A DNA stretch of 5,715 nt, from assembly GCA_963545195.1 (NCBI GenBank), contig CAUUIA010000040.1, positions 1-5,715 on the forward strand, given 5' to 3'. The stretch comes from CALISC01 sp963545195 (GTDB lineage: Bacteria > Bacillota_I > Bacilli_A > Acholeplasmatales > Acholeplasmataceae). Numbering within the stretch: position 1 is the first letter of the stretch; each line of letters starts with the position of its first letter. Of this stretch, positions 1 to 5,715 are shown piece after piece. The position numbers and the translations under genes were made by a program. Under the pieces are notes generated by a model, which saw only the letters and a program-made list of their open reading frames with translations, was not told the DNA's origin and did no database searches.

Positions 1-3
1 AAT

Positions 4-996
4 TCAAAATTCACCACGTAAGTTTTTTACTCTAAATTTCTCAATTGCACTGTCAATTGAACAGTTATTAAAAAGAATTTCGTAAGCCGTATAGAGTAGT
101 GGAAGGTGTAGATTTTTGGCTTTTCCGAAGTGATAAATTCCTTCAATATTGGCAATTCCTTCAATAGTTTGAACGGAAGTTTCTAGGATTTTTTCAATAG
201 TTTCGCCTGCTCCCAACCTAAAACCGCACGTAAAATTACGAGATTTTTTAGAAAGCGCAGTTAGCATCAGGTCGCCAATTCCAGGTAGTCCATAGGCTGT
301 TTCTTTCTTTCCACCATAGGCTTCAATTAACAGAGCAATTTCAAAAAAACCACGGGTTAATATCCCTGCTCTAACGTTTTCACCCATTGCTCGCCCATCC
401 ATAATTCCCGAAACTATAGCAAGCGCGTTTTTACCGACTCCAGCAACCTCACATCCTATTACATCTTTAGTGCGATAAGTTATTACATAATTACTATTTT
501 TAATCAGCTTTTGCACAGTTTTTGCAAACTCTAAATTAGCAGATGCTGCAGTTAGAAAAGTAATTTTTTTAAGGATTAACTCTTCTGCATAAGAAGGGCC
601 GATAAGTGCTGCATAATCTTTTAATAAAGCAGTTTTAATAGACTGTTTGATTATTTCTGAAACTGGCAGAAAACTGCCTTCTTCCAGACCTTTTGAGGTG
701 TTAATAAACGAAACTGGTTTTACTAAGTATGAACTTAGCTCAGTTAATACAAAGCGGATATATTTAGTCGGCAGGGAAATTACGAAAATTTCACTGAACT
801 CAGCGCTTTCTTTTAAAGAACCAGTAGCACGAACGTTTTTAGAAATTTCTGCTTTAAAAATTGGGTGACTGCCTGCGTTGATTTTTGTTCTATACGATTC
901 ATTGATTTCGTAGATCAATACTTGGTGTCCACTGTCTGCAAAAACTTGGGCTAAAGTAGTTCCCCAAGCACCACCACCTAACACAGTTATTTTCAT
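4..996 (-). CDS. gpsA: Glycerol-3-phosphate dehydrogenase [NAD(P)+]
   Basis: Cytosolic enzyme of about 330 residues that interconverts dihydroxyacetone phosphate and sn-glycerol-3-phosphate with NAD(P)H, supplying the backbone for membrane phospholipids. The N-terminal Rossmann fold shows the dinucleotide loop GGGAWG at residues 7-12. Family motifs follow in order: TSKGLE (K102), GPSYAEE (133-139), EVAGVGKNALAI with the expected catalytic lysine K189, GLPGIGDLMLT with D242, and the substrate-binding SRNF pair R253/N254. Length is normal for the family, so the gene looks intact. The start ATG lies directly before the nucleotide-binding strand and overlaps the der stop as ATGA, with AAGGAG inside der 10 bases upstream, so translation is probably coupled to der. 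It ends in TGA three bases from the window edge. Oddities are mild: GPSY where GPSH is usual, and GVGKN where GALKN is usual. Identification is secure. Confidence 0.96.
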   Translation of the reverse strand: MKITVLGGGAWGTTLAQVFADSGHQVLIYEINESYRTKINAGSHPIFKAEISKNVRATGSLKESAEFSEIFVISLPTKYIRFVLTELSSYLVKPVSFINTSKGLEEGSFLPVSEIIKQSIKTALLKDYAALIGPSYAEELILKKITFLTAASANLEFAKTVQKLIKNSNYVITYRTKDVIGCEVAGVGKNALAIVSGIMDGRAMGENVRAGILTRGFFEIALLIEAYGGKKETAYGLPGIGDLMLTALSKKSRNFTCGFRLGAGETIEKILETSVQTIEGIANIEGIYHFGKAKNLHLPLLYTAYEILFNNCSIDSAIEKFRVKNLRGEF

Positions 997-2303
997 AGTT
1001 TGTCTGCTCCTTTTTTGCGAACTTCAAACTTCAGTGGTACACCGCTGAAGTCAAAGTATTTTCTAAATTCATTAGAAAAATGGCGAATATAGGAAAAATG
1101 CACATATTGCGGGTTGTTGACAAACAACAGAAAAACTGTTGGAAAAGTTTTAATTTGCGTACAGTAATTAAATTTAGCCTGTCCATTATTAAACTGTTTT
1201 GGCGGGTTTTTAAAAGTAATTTCAGCCAAGATATTGTTTAAGGTAGACGTTGGTATTTCTCTTTGTGCGTTTGTATAAATTTGCTCGATTTTAGGAAAAA
1301 TAGTGTGCACTTTTTTGTTTTCAAGACAAGACACAAAAACAATTTCTGCGTACTCAAGGAAATTAAAACGCTCAAAAAACTCGCGTTTAAACTCATCTTT
1401 AGTCTTTGTTTTTTCAACTAAATCCCATTTATTTACAACAACAAGACATGCCTTGTAGTCTTCTTTTAGAAGTCCGGCAACATGTTCGTCTTGGGCCTCA
1501 ATGTTAGCAGCATCAATTACCAAAACCGCAATTTGAGCATCACTTAGCGCAGACATCGCACGCAGTACCGAGTAGCGTTCGTTGTTAGCCACAACTTTTG
1601 AAGGCCTGCGAATACCTGCAGTGTCAACAAAAACATACTCTTTTTCGTTGAAACGGTAAGTTACGTCAACCGCGTCGTGTGTAGCACCGGCAATATTTGA
1701 CTCAATTAGTCGTTTGTGTCCTACAATTTTGTTAATCAACGAAGACTTTCCAACATTAGGTTTGCCAATTATACAAACTTTTATAGAGTCACTTTGCGCA
1801 TATTTTTGCTCTTTTTGATTAAAAGTATTGATTTTGTCTAAAAGGTCACCAGTGCCAATTCCGTGCTGTGCACTGACCGGAAATAGTTCAGAGCAACCTA
1901 GATTATAAAACTCATAAGTATCTAAAAGCATATTTGCGTTGTCAACCATGTTAACTGCGACTAAAGTTGGTTTTTTGTATTTTCTTAAAAGTTGACTAAT
2001 TTTCAAGTCATCTTTAGTCAGTCCTGCTTTTGCGGACACTAAAAATAATACCAAGTCAGCCTCAAGCACAGCCACTTCTACTTGGTATTTAATTTCTTCT
2101 TCAAAAGAAAGCGCAGTAAATTCAAGACCACCAGTGTCAATTAAAGTAATTTCTTTGCCTTGCCAAGTAAGGCGACCGTATACACGGTCGCGAGTAGAGC
2201 CGGCTTCTTTGTCTTCAACTGCTTTTCTTTCGCCAATTAGTCTATTAAAAAGACTAGACTTGCCGACATTTGGTCTGCCGACAATGGCAACTTTAAAACT
2301 CAT
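993..2303 (-). CDS. der: Ribosome biogenesis GTPase Der (EngA), tandem GTPase domains
   Basis: Essential GTPase with two G domains that acts in maturation of the 50S ribosomal subunit. At 436 residues it matches the usual Bacillus-type length. G domain 1 has GRPNVGKS (9-16), STRD (36-39), DTGG (56-59), NMVD (118-121) and SAQ (144-146). G domain 2 has GKPNVGKS (180-187), ATHD (207-210), DTAG (227-230), NKWD (291-294) and SC (325-326). A KH-like C-terminal domain covers roughly 345-436, with NPPK and a basic end. The start is set by the immediate P-loop strand (MSFKVAIVGRPNVGKS) and by AAGGA 8 bases upstream, which overlaps the stop of the S1-protein gene. The stop is TGA and shares ATGA with the gpsA start. 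The G2 motif of domain 2 reads THD instead of the typical TRD (H209, codon CAC). Both P-loops and both NKxD-type motifs are otherwise intact, so the protein should be active. Confidence 0.97.
   Translation of the reverse strand: MSFKVAIVGRPNVGKSSLFNRLIGERKAVEDKEAGSTRDRVYGRLTWQGKEITLIDTGGLEFTALSFEEEIKYQVEVAVLEADLVLFLVSAKAGLTKDDLKISQLLRKYKKPTLVAVNMVDNANMLLDTYEFYNLGCSELFPVSAQHGIGTGDLLDKINTFNQKEQKYAQSDSIKVCIIGKPNVGKSSLINKIVGHKRLIESNIAGATHDAVDVTYRFNEKEYVFVDTAGIRRPSKVVANNERYSVLRAMSALSDAQIAVLVIDAANIEAQDEHVAGLLKEDYKACLVVVNKWDLVEKTKTKDEFKREFFERFNFLEYAEIVFVSCLENKKVHTIFPKIEQIYTNAQREIPTSTLNNILAEITFKNPPKQFNNGQAKFNYCTQIKTFPTVFLLFVNNPQYVHFSYIRHFSNEFRKYFDFSGVPLKFEVRKKGADKL
1007..1012 (-). promoter_or_regulatory. 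Ribosome binding site of gpsA, inside der
   Basis: Full AAGGAG formed by the Lys-Gly-Ala codons near the C-terminus of der, 10 bases before the gpsA ATG. With the ATGA overlap it supports coupled translation of der and gpsA. Confidence 0.8.
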
Positions 2304-2304
2304 T

Positions 2305-2319
2305 AATAAGTTCCTTATT
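2305..2319 (-). promoter_or_regulatory. Small hairpin over der ribosome binding site
   Basis: On the minus strand AATAAG (2319-2314) and CTTATT (2310-2305) are exact reverse complements separated by the three bases GAA. The stem would hold the TAA stop of the upstream gene and most of the AAGGA of der. It has only one G-C pair, so it is weak on its own. A ribosome finishing the upstream gene would open it. The regulatory role is inferred. Confidence 0.35.
2312..2316 (-). promoter_or_regulatory. Ribosome binding site of der, overlapping the upstream stop
   Basis: AAGGA whose first two bases are the last two bases of the TAA stop of the S1-protein gene, 8 bases before the der ATG. It is also part of a small inverted repeat (2305-2319). 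Confidence 0.75.
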
Positions 2320-3733
2320 TGCCAAGTAAATCCCCAATTGTGAAAACTTGACCTTCTGCTTCTTTATTTGCTTCTTCTACGAGTTTTTTTGTCTCTAAAT
2401 CTGAGTTAATTTTATTTAATTTAGAAATAGATAAACTAAGTTCCCATTTAAGTGGGTTTAAATAAGTGACGATAGCCTGCACTTTTTCGCCAACTTGAAA
2501 GTACTCATCTTGCGCTTGTCCTGTTTTTAGTCCAGACTCAGCGTAAGAAATAAAGCCAGTAACTTCGCCCATTTCAACAATTAGTCCACCGTTAAATGGT
2601 TTAATTTCTTTGATTTTGACTTCTACAGTATCACCAACTCTGGCCTTAACTCTAGACCAAGGGTTGTCAATAAGCACTTTTTTAGAAAGGGAAATTCTTT
2701 CGTTTTTTTGGTCAATTTTAATAATTTTAAGTTCAATTTCTGAGCCAATTGGGTGGTAAGCCTCAAAGTTATCGTTTGGATTGTGAGAGTACTCAGACTT
2801 ATGTAAAAGTCCAGAAACTCCTTTGGCAAGTTCTACAATTAAACCAAACTGAATACCTTTAGTGATTTTACCTTTAACGGTTGCACCAACTTCGTTAGCA
2901 GCGATGTAGGTTTGAAAAGGGGTGGCAAAAGTTGCTTTGTATGAAAGGTCTAGTTTACCTTTTTCTTTAGAAATTACTTTTAAGGTAACTTTTTGGCCTT
3001 CTTTTAAGACACTAGAAACAGATTCAACAGGAATATGGGAAACTTGCGAAATTCTGACTAAACCAATTAAATCTGGAGTGACTTTAGCAAGTGCTGAAAG
3101 CGGGTTTACTTTAATAATTTCGGCTTCCACTAAATCACCAATTTTAAGTAAGTTTAGTTGTTCTTGTCTTCTGATTTCTTGATTTTTTTGCTCTTGCTCG
3201 CGTTTGTTTTCAGCAATTTCTCTGCGTCCACAGACTACTTTTCTAAAATATTCTTCGTCTTTTAAGTCTAAAATCTCAACTTCCACTAAATCATTTACTT
3301 TAACGGTTTTGACAATATCAAAGCCGATTTGAGAACGAGGAATGAAAACTTCTCGGCTTTTAAAGTAGGCAAAGCAGCCACTTGGCAAGACTTTTGCGAT
3401 TTTAACTTCAATGATTTCTTTTCGTGTGAACTTATTTTTAAGTTCAATCCAGTCTTTTTCAGCAAGTAGTGGTAAGCAAGAAAGTAGAATTTGTCCGCGG
3501 TCTGCGTCTCTTTTGGTAATAACTGCTTTGATTTCATCGCCTTTTTTAAGAATTTTGGCGATAAACTCAATGTTTTTGTCAGCGGTTATGTTGTCAAGGT
3601 AAATTTTTCCTTCTGTGAAATCCCCATAAGTTACGAGTGCTGAGTTTTCTTTGGCGTTAATTGAGTAAACTGTCCCAATTACAGTTTGTCCAACTCTAAA
3701 GTCTTGAACTGAATCTAGTAAATTATTGTCCAT
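2315..3733 (-). CDS. S1 RNA-binding domain protein, RpsA/YpfD-like (five S1 repeats)
   Basis: Cytoplasmic RNA-binding protein of 472 residues, related to ribosomal protein S1 and to the B. subtilis YpfD protein, and placed as in Bacillus directly after cmk. I see five S1-type OB-fold repeats, at about residues 13-85, 103-170, 196-266, 282-351 and 364-436. Each begins with a G-x-x-V-type strand and ends in a (L)SL/LS-like strand. Repeat four is the most canonical (VGATVKGKI, FGLIVEL, GLLHKSE, ERISLSKK) and is followed by the NPW linker typical of S1 proteins. A highly charged K/E/Q/R-rich segment (172-195) separates repeats two and three and is probably helical. The acidic tail after 437 lies outside the repeats. 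The likely role is binding mRNA or assisting the 30S subunit during initiation, but S1-like proteins of low-GC Gram-positives are less well defined than E. coli S1, so I give no symbol. The start overlaps cmk by 11 bases, with AAGGAG 10 bases upstream. Stop TAA. Confidence 0.9.
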   Translation of the reverse strand: MDNNLLDSVQDFRVGQTVIGTVYSINAKENSALVTYGDFTEGKIYLDNITADKNIEFIAKILKKGDEIKAVITKRDADRGQILLSCLPLLAEKDWIELKNKFTRKEIIEVKIAKVLPSGCFAYFKSREVFIPRSQIGFDIVKTVKVNDLVEVEILDLKDEEYFRKVVCGRREIAENKREQEQKNQEIRRQEQLNLLKIGDLVEAEIIKVNPLSALAKVTPDLIGLVRISQVSHIPVESVSSVLKEGQKVTLKVISKEKGKLDLSYKATFATPFQTYIAANEVGATVKGKITKGIQFGLIVELAKGVSGLLHKSEYSHNPNDNFEAYHPIGSEIELKIIKIDQKNERISLSKKVLIDNPWSRVKARVGDTVEVKIKEIKPFNGGLIVEMGEVTGFISYAESGLKTGQAQDEYFQVGEKVQAIVTYLNPLKWELSLSISKLNKINSDLETKKLVEEANKEAEGQVFTIGDLLGK

Positions 3734-4385
3734 TGTTAATTTTCTCCTTATATAAACTTTCTATTTTGTTAGCAACTTCTTCAATTGTTAAGTGCGATGT
3801 ATCTAAAAACACGGCGTCTGTGGCTTGTTTTAAAGGTGCAATCTTTCGGTTTGTGTCTTTAAAGTCACGAGTACGTAAATCTTTTTCTATTTCTTGAAGT
3901 GGTGTGTGAATGTTTTTCATTTGGTTTTCAAGAAACCTACGTTCGGCTCTAGTTTCAACAGATGCGGTTAAAAAAACTTTCAAATCAGCGTCTGGCATCA
4001 CAACTGTGCCAATATCTCTGCCGTCCATCACGACATTTTCGTTTGCAATTATTTTAGTTAAAGTGTTTAAAACAAATTCGCGCACACATTTAAGTGAAGA
4101 CACTAGTGACACGTTTTTGTCAATTTCAGGAGTGTGGGTTGAGTCGGTTAAATCTGTGCCGTTTGCAAATATAGAATTATTTTTAAAACTTAAAGTTAAA
4201 TTATTTAAAAAACTGTATTCCTCTTCGTTGGCTAGGTTAATTTTTAAGTTTAGTGCGAGCACCGTAATTGCTCTAAACATTTGACCTGAATCAACATGCA
4301 CAAACTTTAATTTATTTGCCAAAATTTTGGCAATCGTTGACTTGCCACTGGCAGACGGACCGTCTATTGCGATTTTGAAACCCAT
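3723..4385 (-). CDS. cmk: Cytidylate kinase
   Basis: Cytosolic nucleoside monophosphate kinase that phosphorylates CMP and dCMP with ATP, in pyrimidine salvage and recycling of CMP from lipid and RNA turnover. Length 220 residues is typical. The P-loop is GPSASGKST (9-17). The NMP-binding helix carries DSGQMFR (32-38). The strongly diagnostic segment DGRDIGTVVMPDA spans 121-133 with R123/D124, followed by TRAERR in the lid region (145-150) and the RDxxDxxRxxAPL motif (173-185, R180). The start is supported by the P-loop position and by AAGGAG 5 bases upstream. The gene sits 26 bases after the rluB-like gene, and its last 11 bases overlap the S1-protein gene, so the two are probably co-translated. 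Compared with the usual DTGAMYR/DSGAIYR motif, Q35 and F37 are unusual. The central CMP-binding insert (about 50-100) is divergent. Function is still clear from the remaining motifs. Confidence 0.96.
   Translation of the reverse strand: MGFKIAIDGPSASGKSTIAKILANKLKFVHVDSGQMFRAITVLALNLKINLANEEEYSFLNNLTLSFKNNSIFANGTDLTDSTHTPEIDKNVSLVSSLKCVREFVLNTLTKIIANENVVMDGRDIGTVVMPDADLKVFLTASVETRAERRFLENQMKNIHTPLQEIEKDLRTRDFKDTNRKIAPLKQATDAVFLDTSHLTIEEVANKIESLYKEKINNGQ
3744..3749 (-). promoter_or_regulatory. Ribosome binding site of the S1-protein gene, inside cmk
   Basis: Full AAGGAG lying within the last codons of cmk, 10 bases before the ATG of the S1-protein gene. It decides the start that produces the 11-base overlap with cmk and suggests translational coupling. 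Confidence 0.8.
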
Positions 4386-4390
4386 TTAAT

Positions 4391-4396
4391 CTCCTT
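4391..4396 (-). promoter_or_regulatory. Ribosome binding site of cmk
   Basis: Full AAGGAG on the minus strand, 5 bases before the cmk ATG, in the 26-base spacer after the rluB-like gene. It supports the chosen cmk start. Confidence 0.85.
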
Positions 4397-4411
4397 AACT
4401 TTAATTTAAAT

Positions 4412-5143
4412 TTATAGTGCGTATAGTTTTTTTACTTCTGTTTTTTTAAGTGCTCTAACAGTTCCTCTAGCCTGACCTTCTACGGTTAAAAAAGCAAATT
4501 TCGCACGGTGGAGTTTTAAAACTTCAAAGCCTTGGGCTTTAAAGATATTTTTAACTTCGTGGTTCTTGCCCTCATGAATTGTAATTGAAACTAAAGACTG
4601 TCCTGTTGCTTTATTTGTAGAAATGATTTCTGCGCTGTCTGGTTTAGCAAGGTAGTCGTTTTCAATTTTGATGCCTTTTAGCAATTTACTTAAATGATTG
4701 ATGTTATAAATTCCTTTAAGCGATGCTAAGTATTGTTTTTTAACTTCGTTTTTAGGGTGAGTTAACTTATTGGTAAGCACACCATCATTGGTTAAAAGCA
4801 AAGCACCAGTGGTATCCCAGTCTAGTCTACCAACTGGCCACAGGTATTCGCTTTGATACTCACTTGGCAGGTCAGTTAGGACAGTTTTGCGTTTTTTTTC
4901 GTCAATTCTGGTAGAAACCGTTTTAATGTTTTTGTTTAAAAGTAAGTAAATTAGTTCAGGTTTTTTTCCAATTATCTCACCGTTTATCTCAATTTCGTCA
5001 GATATTGCGACTTTTGTACCTTGTTCAGAGACTACCAGTCCATTTACTTTTACTTTTTTTTGCTCAATCAATTCCTCAGCCTTGCGTCTTGAGCAGTAGC
5101 CACTTTGCTGAATCCGTTTAGCTAAGCGAATTTCTGTATCCAT
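4412..5143 (-). CDS. rluB: rRNA pseudouridine synthase, RluB/RsuA family
   Basis: Converts a specific uridine of rRNA to pseudouridine. By family and by its place upstream of cmk it is most likely RluB (23S rRNA, the U2605 region in E. coli numbering), although RsuA/RluE/RluF-type specificity cannot be excluded from sequence alone. The 243-residue protein has an N-terminal S4 RNA-binding domain (about 5-50, SRRKAEELI at 18-26, VKVNG at 31-35). The catalytic domain carries the family signature GRLDWDTTGALLLTNDG (105-121), in which D108 is the expected catalytic aspartate. The later EGKNHEVKNIF motif (191-201) and KLHRAKF (210-216) complete the active-site fold. The ATG is the only reasonable start: an in-frame TAG lies five codons upstream (four codons between), and the S4 domain follows at once. 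No Shine-Dalgarno sequence precedes it, unlike the four genes downstream. Stop TAA. Confidence 0.9.
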   Translation of the reverse strand: MDTEIRLAKRIQQSGYCSRRKAEELIEQKKVKVNGLVVSEQGTKVAISDEIEINGEIIGKKPELIYLLLNKNIKTVSTRIDEKKRKTVLTDLPSEYQSEYLWPVGRLDWDTTGALLLTNDGVLTNKLTHPKNEVKKQYLASLKGIYNINHLSKLLKGIKIENDYLAKPDSAEIISTNKATGQSLVSITIHEGKNHEVKNIFKAQGFEVLKLHRAKFAFLTVEGQARGTVRALKKTEVKKLYAL

Positions 5144-5167
5144 TTTTTTAAAAAACTAGTAAATTAT
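5144..5167 (-). other. efp-rluB spacer without Shine-Dalgarno, T6A6 palindrome
   Basis: This 24-base spacer is made almost only of A and T. Just before the rluB-like ATG lies a perfect T6A6 palindrome (5144-5155), and an in-frame TAG lies just upstream of it. No AAGGAG-like element occurs within 20 bases of the ATG, in contrast to the other junctions. Initiation may rely on an unstructured A/U-rich leader or on ribosomes arriving from efp. No promoter could be assigned with confidence. Confidence 0.5.
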
Positions 5168-5715
5168 TTATTTTTCGCGAGAAACGTAAGAACCATCTGA
5201 ACTAGAGACAACTATACGGTCGCCAACGTTAATAAAAAGTGGAACTTTAACTAAAAGACCAGTTTGAACAATTGCGTCTTTTGAAGCAGTTGTTTTAGTG
5301 TCACCTTTGACGCCAGGTTCAGTTTCGGTAACTTCTAAAGTAATTTTTTCAGGCAAGATAATACCCAAAATCTCTGAGTTGTATTTAATAATTTGAATTT
5401 CTAGACCTTCGTATAGATATTTTTGTTCATATTCTAGAAAATCACGAGAAATTTGGTGTTGTTCGTAAGTTTCTGAGTCTAAAAATACTAAATAACTGCC
5501 GTCTTCATATGAGTAGATGGCGTTAATTTTTTCAATTTGTGCTTTTTCAATTTTTTCATCTGGATTGAAACGAAAATCAGTAATGGCACCAGTTCTTAAG
5601 TTTTTAAGTTTAGCGTTTACCATCGCTTGTCCTTTTCCTGGTTTATGATGTTGAAACCAAAGAACTTGAAAAAGACCATTGTTGTACTGAATAGTCATCC
5701 CATTTTTAATATCAG
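5168..5715 (-). CDS. efp: Translation elongation factor P (5' end outside window)
   Basis: Binds the ribosome between the P and E sites and rescues peptide-bond formation at consecutive prolines. The frame stays open to the window edge. The first in-window ATG (5698-5696) is internal: upstream codons read D-I-K-N-G before that Met, matching residues 6-10 of Bacillus EF-P, so only about four codons plus one base are missing and the full protein should be near 186 residues. Domain I contains HHKPGKG. By alignment, K32 is at the tip, the position modified with 5-aminopentanol in B. subtilis and equivalent to the lysylated K34 of E. coli. LRTG, the segment ETEPGVKGDT and the terminal DGSYVSR motif of the second and third OB domains are all present. 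The modification genes are not in this window. Stop TAA, 24 bases before the rluB-like start. Confidence 0.96.
   Translation of the reverse strand, partial: DIKNGMTIQYNNGLFQVLWFQHHKPGKGQAMVNAKLKNLRTGAITDFRFNPDEKIEKAQIEKINAIYSYEDGSYLVFLDSETYEQHQISRDFLEYEQKYLYEGLEIQIIKYNSEILGIILPEKITLEVTETEPGVKGDTKTTASKDAIVQTGLLVKVPLFINVGDRIVVSSSDGSYVSREK

Noticed and set aside
993..1001. Read-through of the der TGA as Trp (code 4)
   Set aside because: Read-through would add only two residues before TAA, the family C-terminus is already complete, and Trp elsewhere is TGG.
2922..3182. Plus-strand open frame opposite the S1-protein gene
   Set aside because: It is antisense to conserved S1 repeats three and four, with no domain or initiation signal of its own.
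3910..4284. Plus-strand open frame of 124 codons opposite cmk
   Set aside because: It lies wholly within a clearly conserved cmk, has no SD and no recognisable motif, and is explained as an antisense shadow in A+T-rich coding DNA.
5144..5185. Possible rho-independent terminator after efp (TTTC...GAAA near the stop and a T6 run)
   Set aside because: The stem is only about four pairs, it overlaps the efp coding end, and the T run is separated from it by about 20 bases. It does not meet the usual stem plus adjacent U-tract form.
1..5715. CRISPR array, tRNA or rRNA gene, insertion sequence, defence or toxin-antitoxin module
   Set aside because: Nearly all bases are covered by six recognised housekeeping genes, gaps are at most 26 bases, and no spaced repeats, cloverleaf-like segments or terminal inverted repeats were seen on either strand.

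Overview
This is an A+T-rich stretch of bacterial chromosome carrying six housekeeping genes, all on the minus strand and packed almost end to end. Read in the direction of transcription (from high to low coordinates) they are: efp (translation elongation factor P, running off the right edge), an RluB/RsuA-family rRNA pseudouridine synthase, cmk (cytidylate kinase), a protein with five S1 RNA-binding repeats (RpsA/YpfD-like), der (double-GTPase ribosome assembly factor, EngA) and gpsA (glycerol-3-phosphate dehydrogenase, NAD(P)+). The largest gap between genes is about 26 bases. Two junctions overlap (cmk/S1 by 11 bases, der/gpsA by an ATGA). No terminator, tRNA, mobile element, repeat array or plus-strand gene could be supported.

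The order cmk - S1 protein - der - gpsA is close to that of Bacillus subtilis (cmk-ypfD-...-der-gpsA), and rluB-cmk-der is a common Gram-positive cluster. Together with the strong A+T bias, the compact layout and AAGGAG-type ribosome binding sites, this points to a low-GC member of the Bacillota/Mollicutes-like lineages. Both der and gpsA end in TGA at the family-appropriate C-terminus, and all conserved tryptophans that I checked are TGG. This argues for the standard bacterial code and against a TGA=Trp mollicute such as Mycoplasma or Spiroplasma. An Acholeplasma-like or other reduced, standard-code Bacilli lineage fits, but the exact taxon cannot be fixed from this window.

Layout: 5168-5715 efp (5' partial); 5144-5167 spacer without a Shine-Dalgarno sequence, holding a T6A6 palindrome; 4412-5143 rluB-like; 4386-4411 spacer with AAGGAG; 3723-4385 cmk; 2315-3733 S1 protein; 993-2303 der; 4-996 gpsA. 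Four of the six genes act on the ribosome or translation (peptide-bond rescue at polyproline, 23S rRNA modification, RNA binding, large-subunit maturation). The other two feed nucleotide and phospholipid precursor synthesis. This is a growth-linked core operon.

I found no evidence of a new biological system. Items worth a second look are modest: an Arg-to-His change in the G2 motif of Der's second GTPase domain, a small hairpin that covers der's ribosome binding site and the preceding stop codon, the absent Shine-Dalgarno sequence for the rluB-like gene, five rather than four S1 repeats in the S1 protein, and a divergent CMP-binding motif in Cmk.
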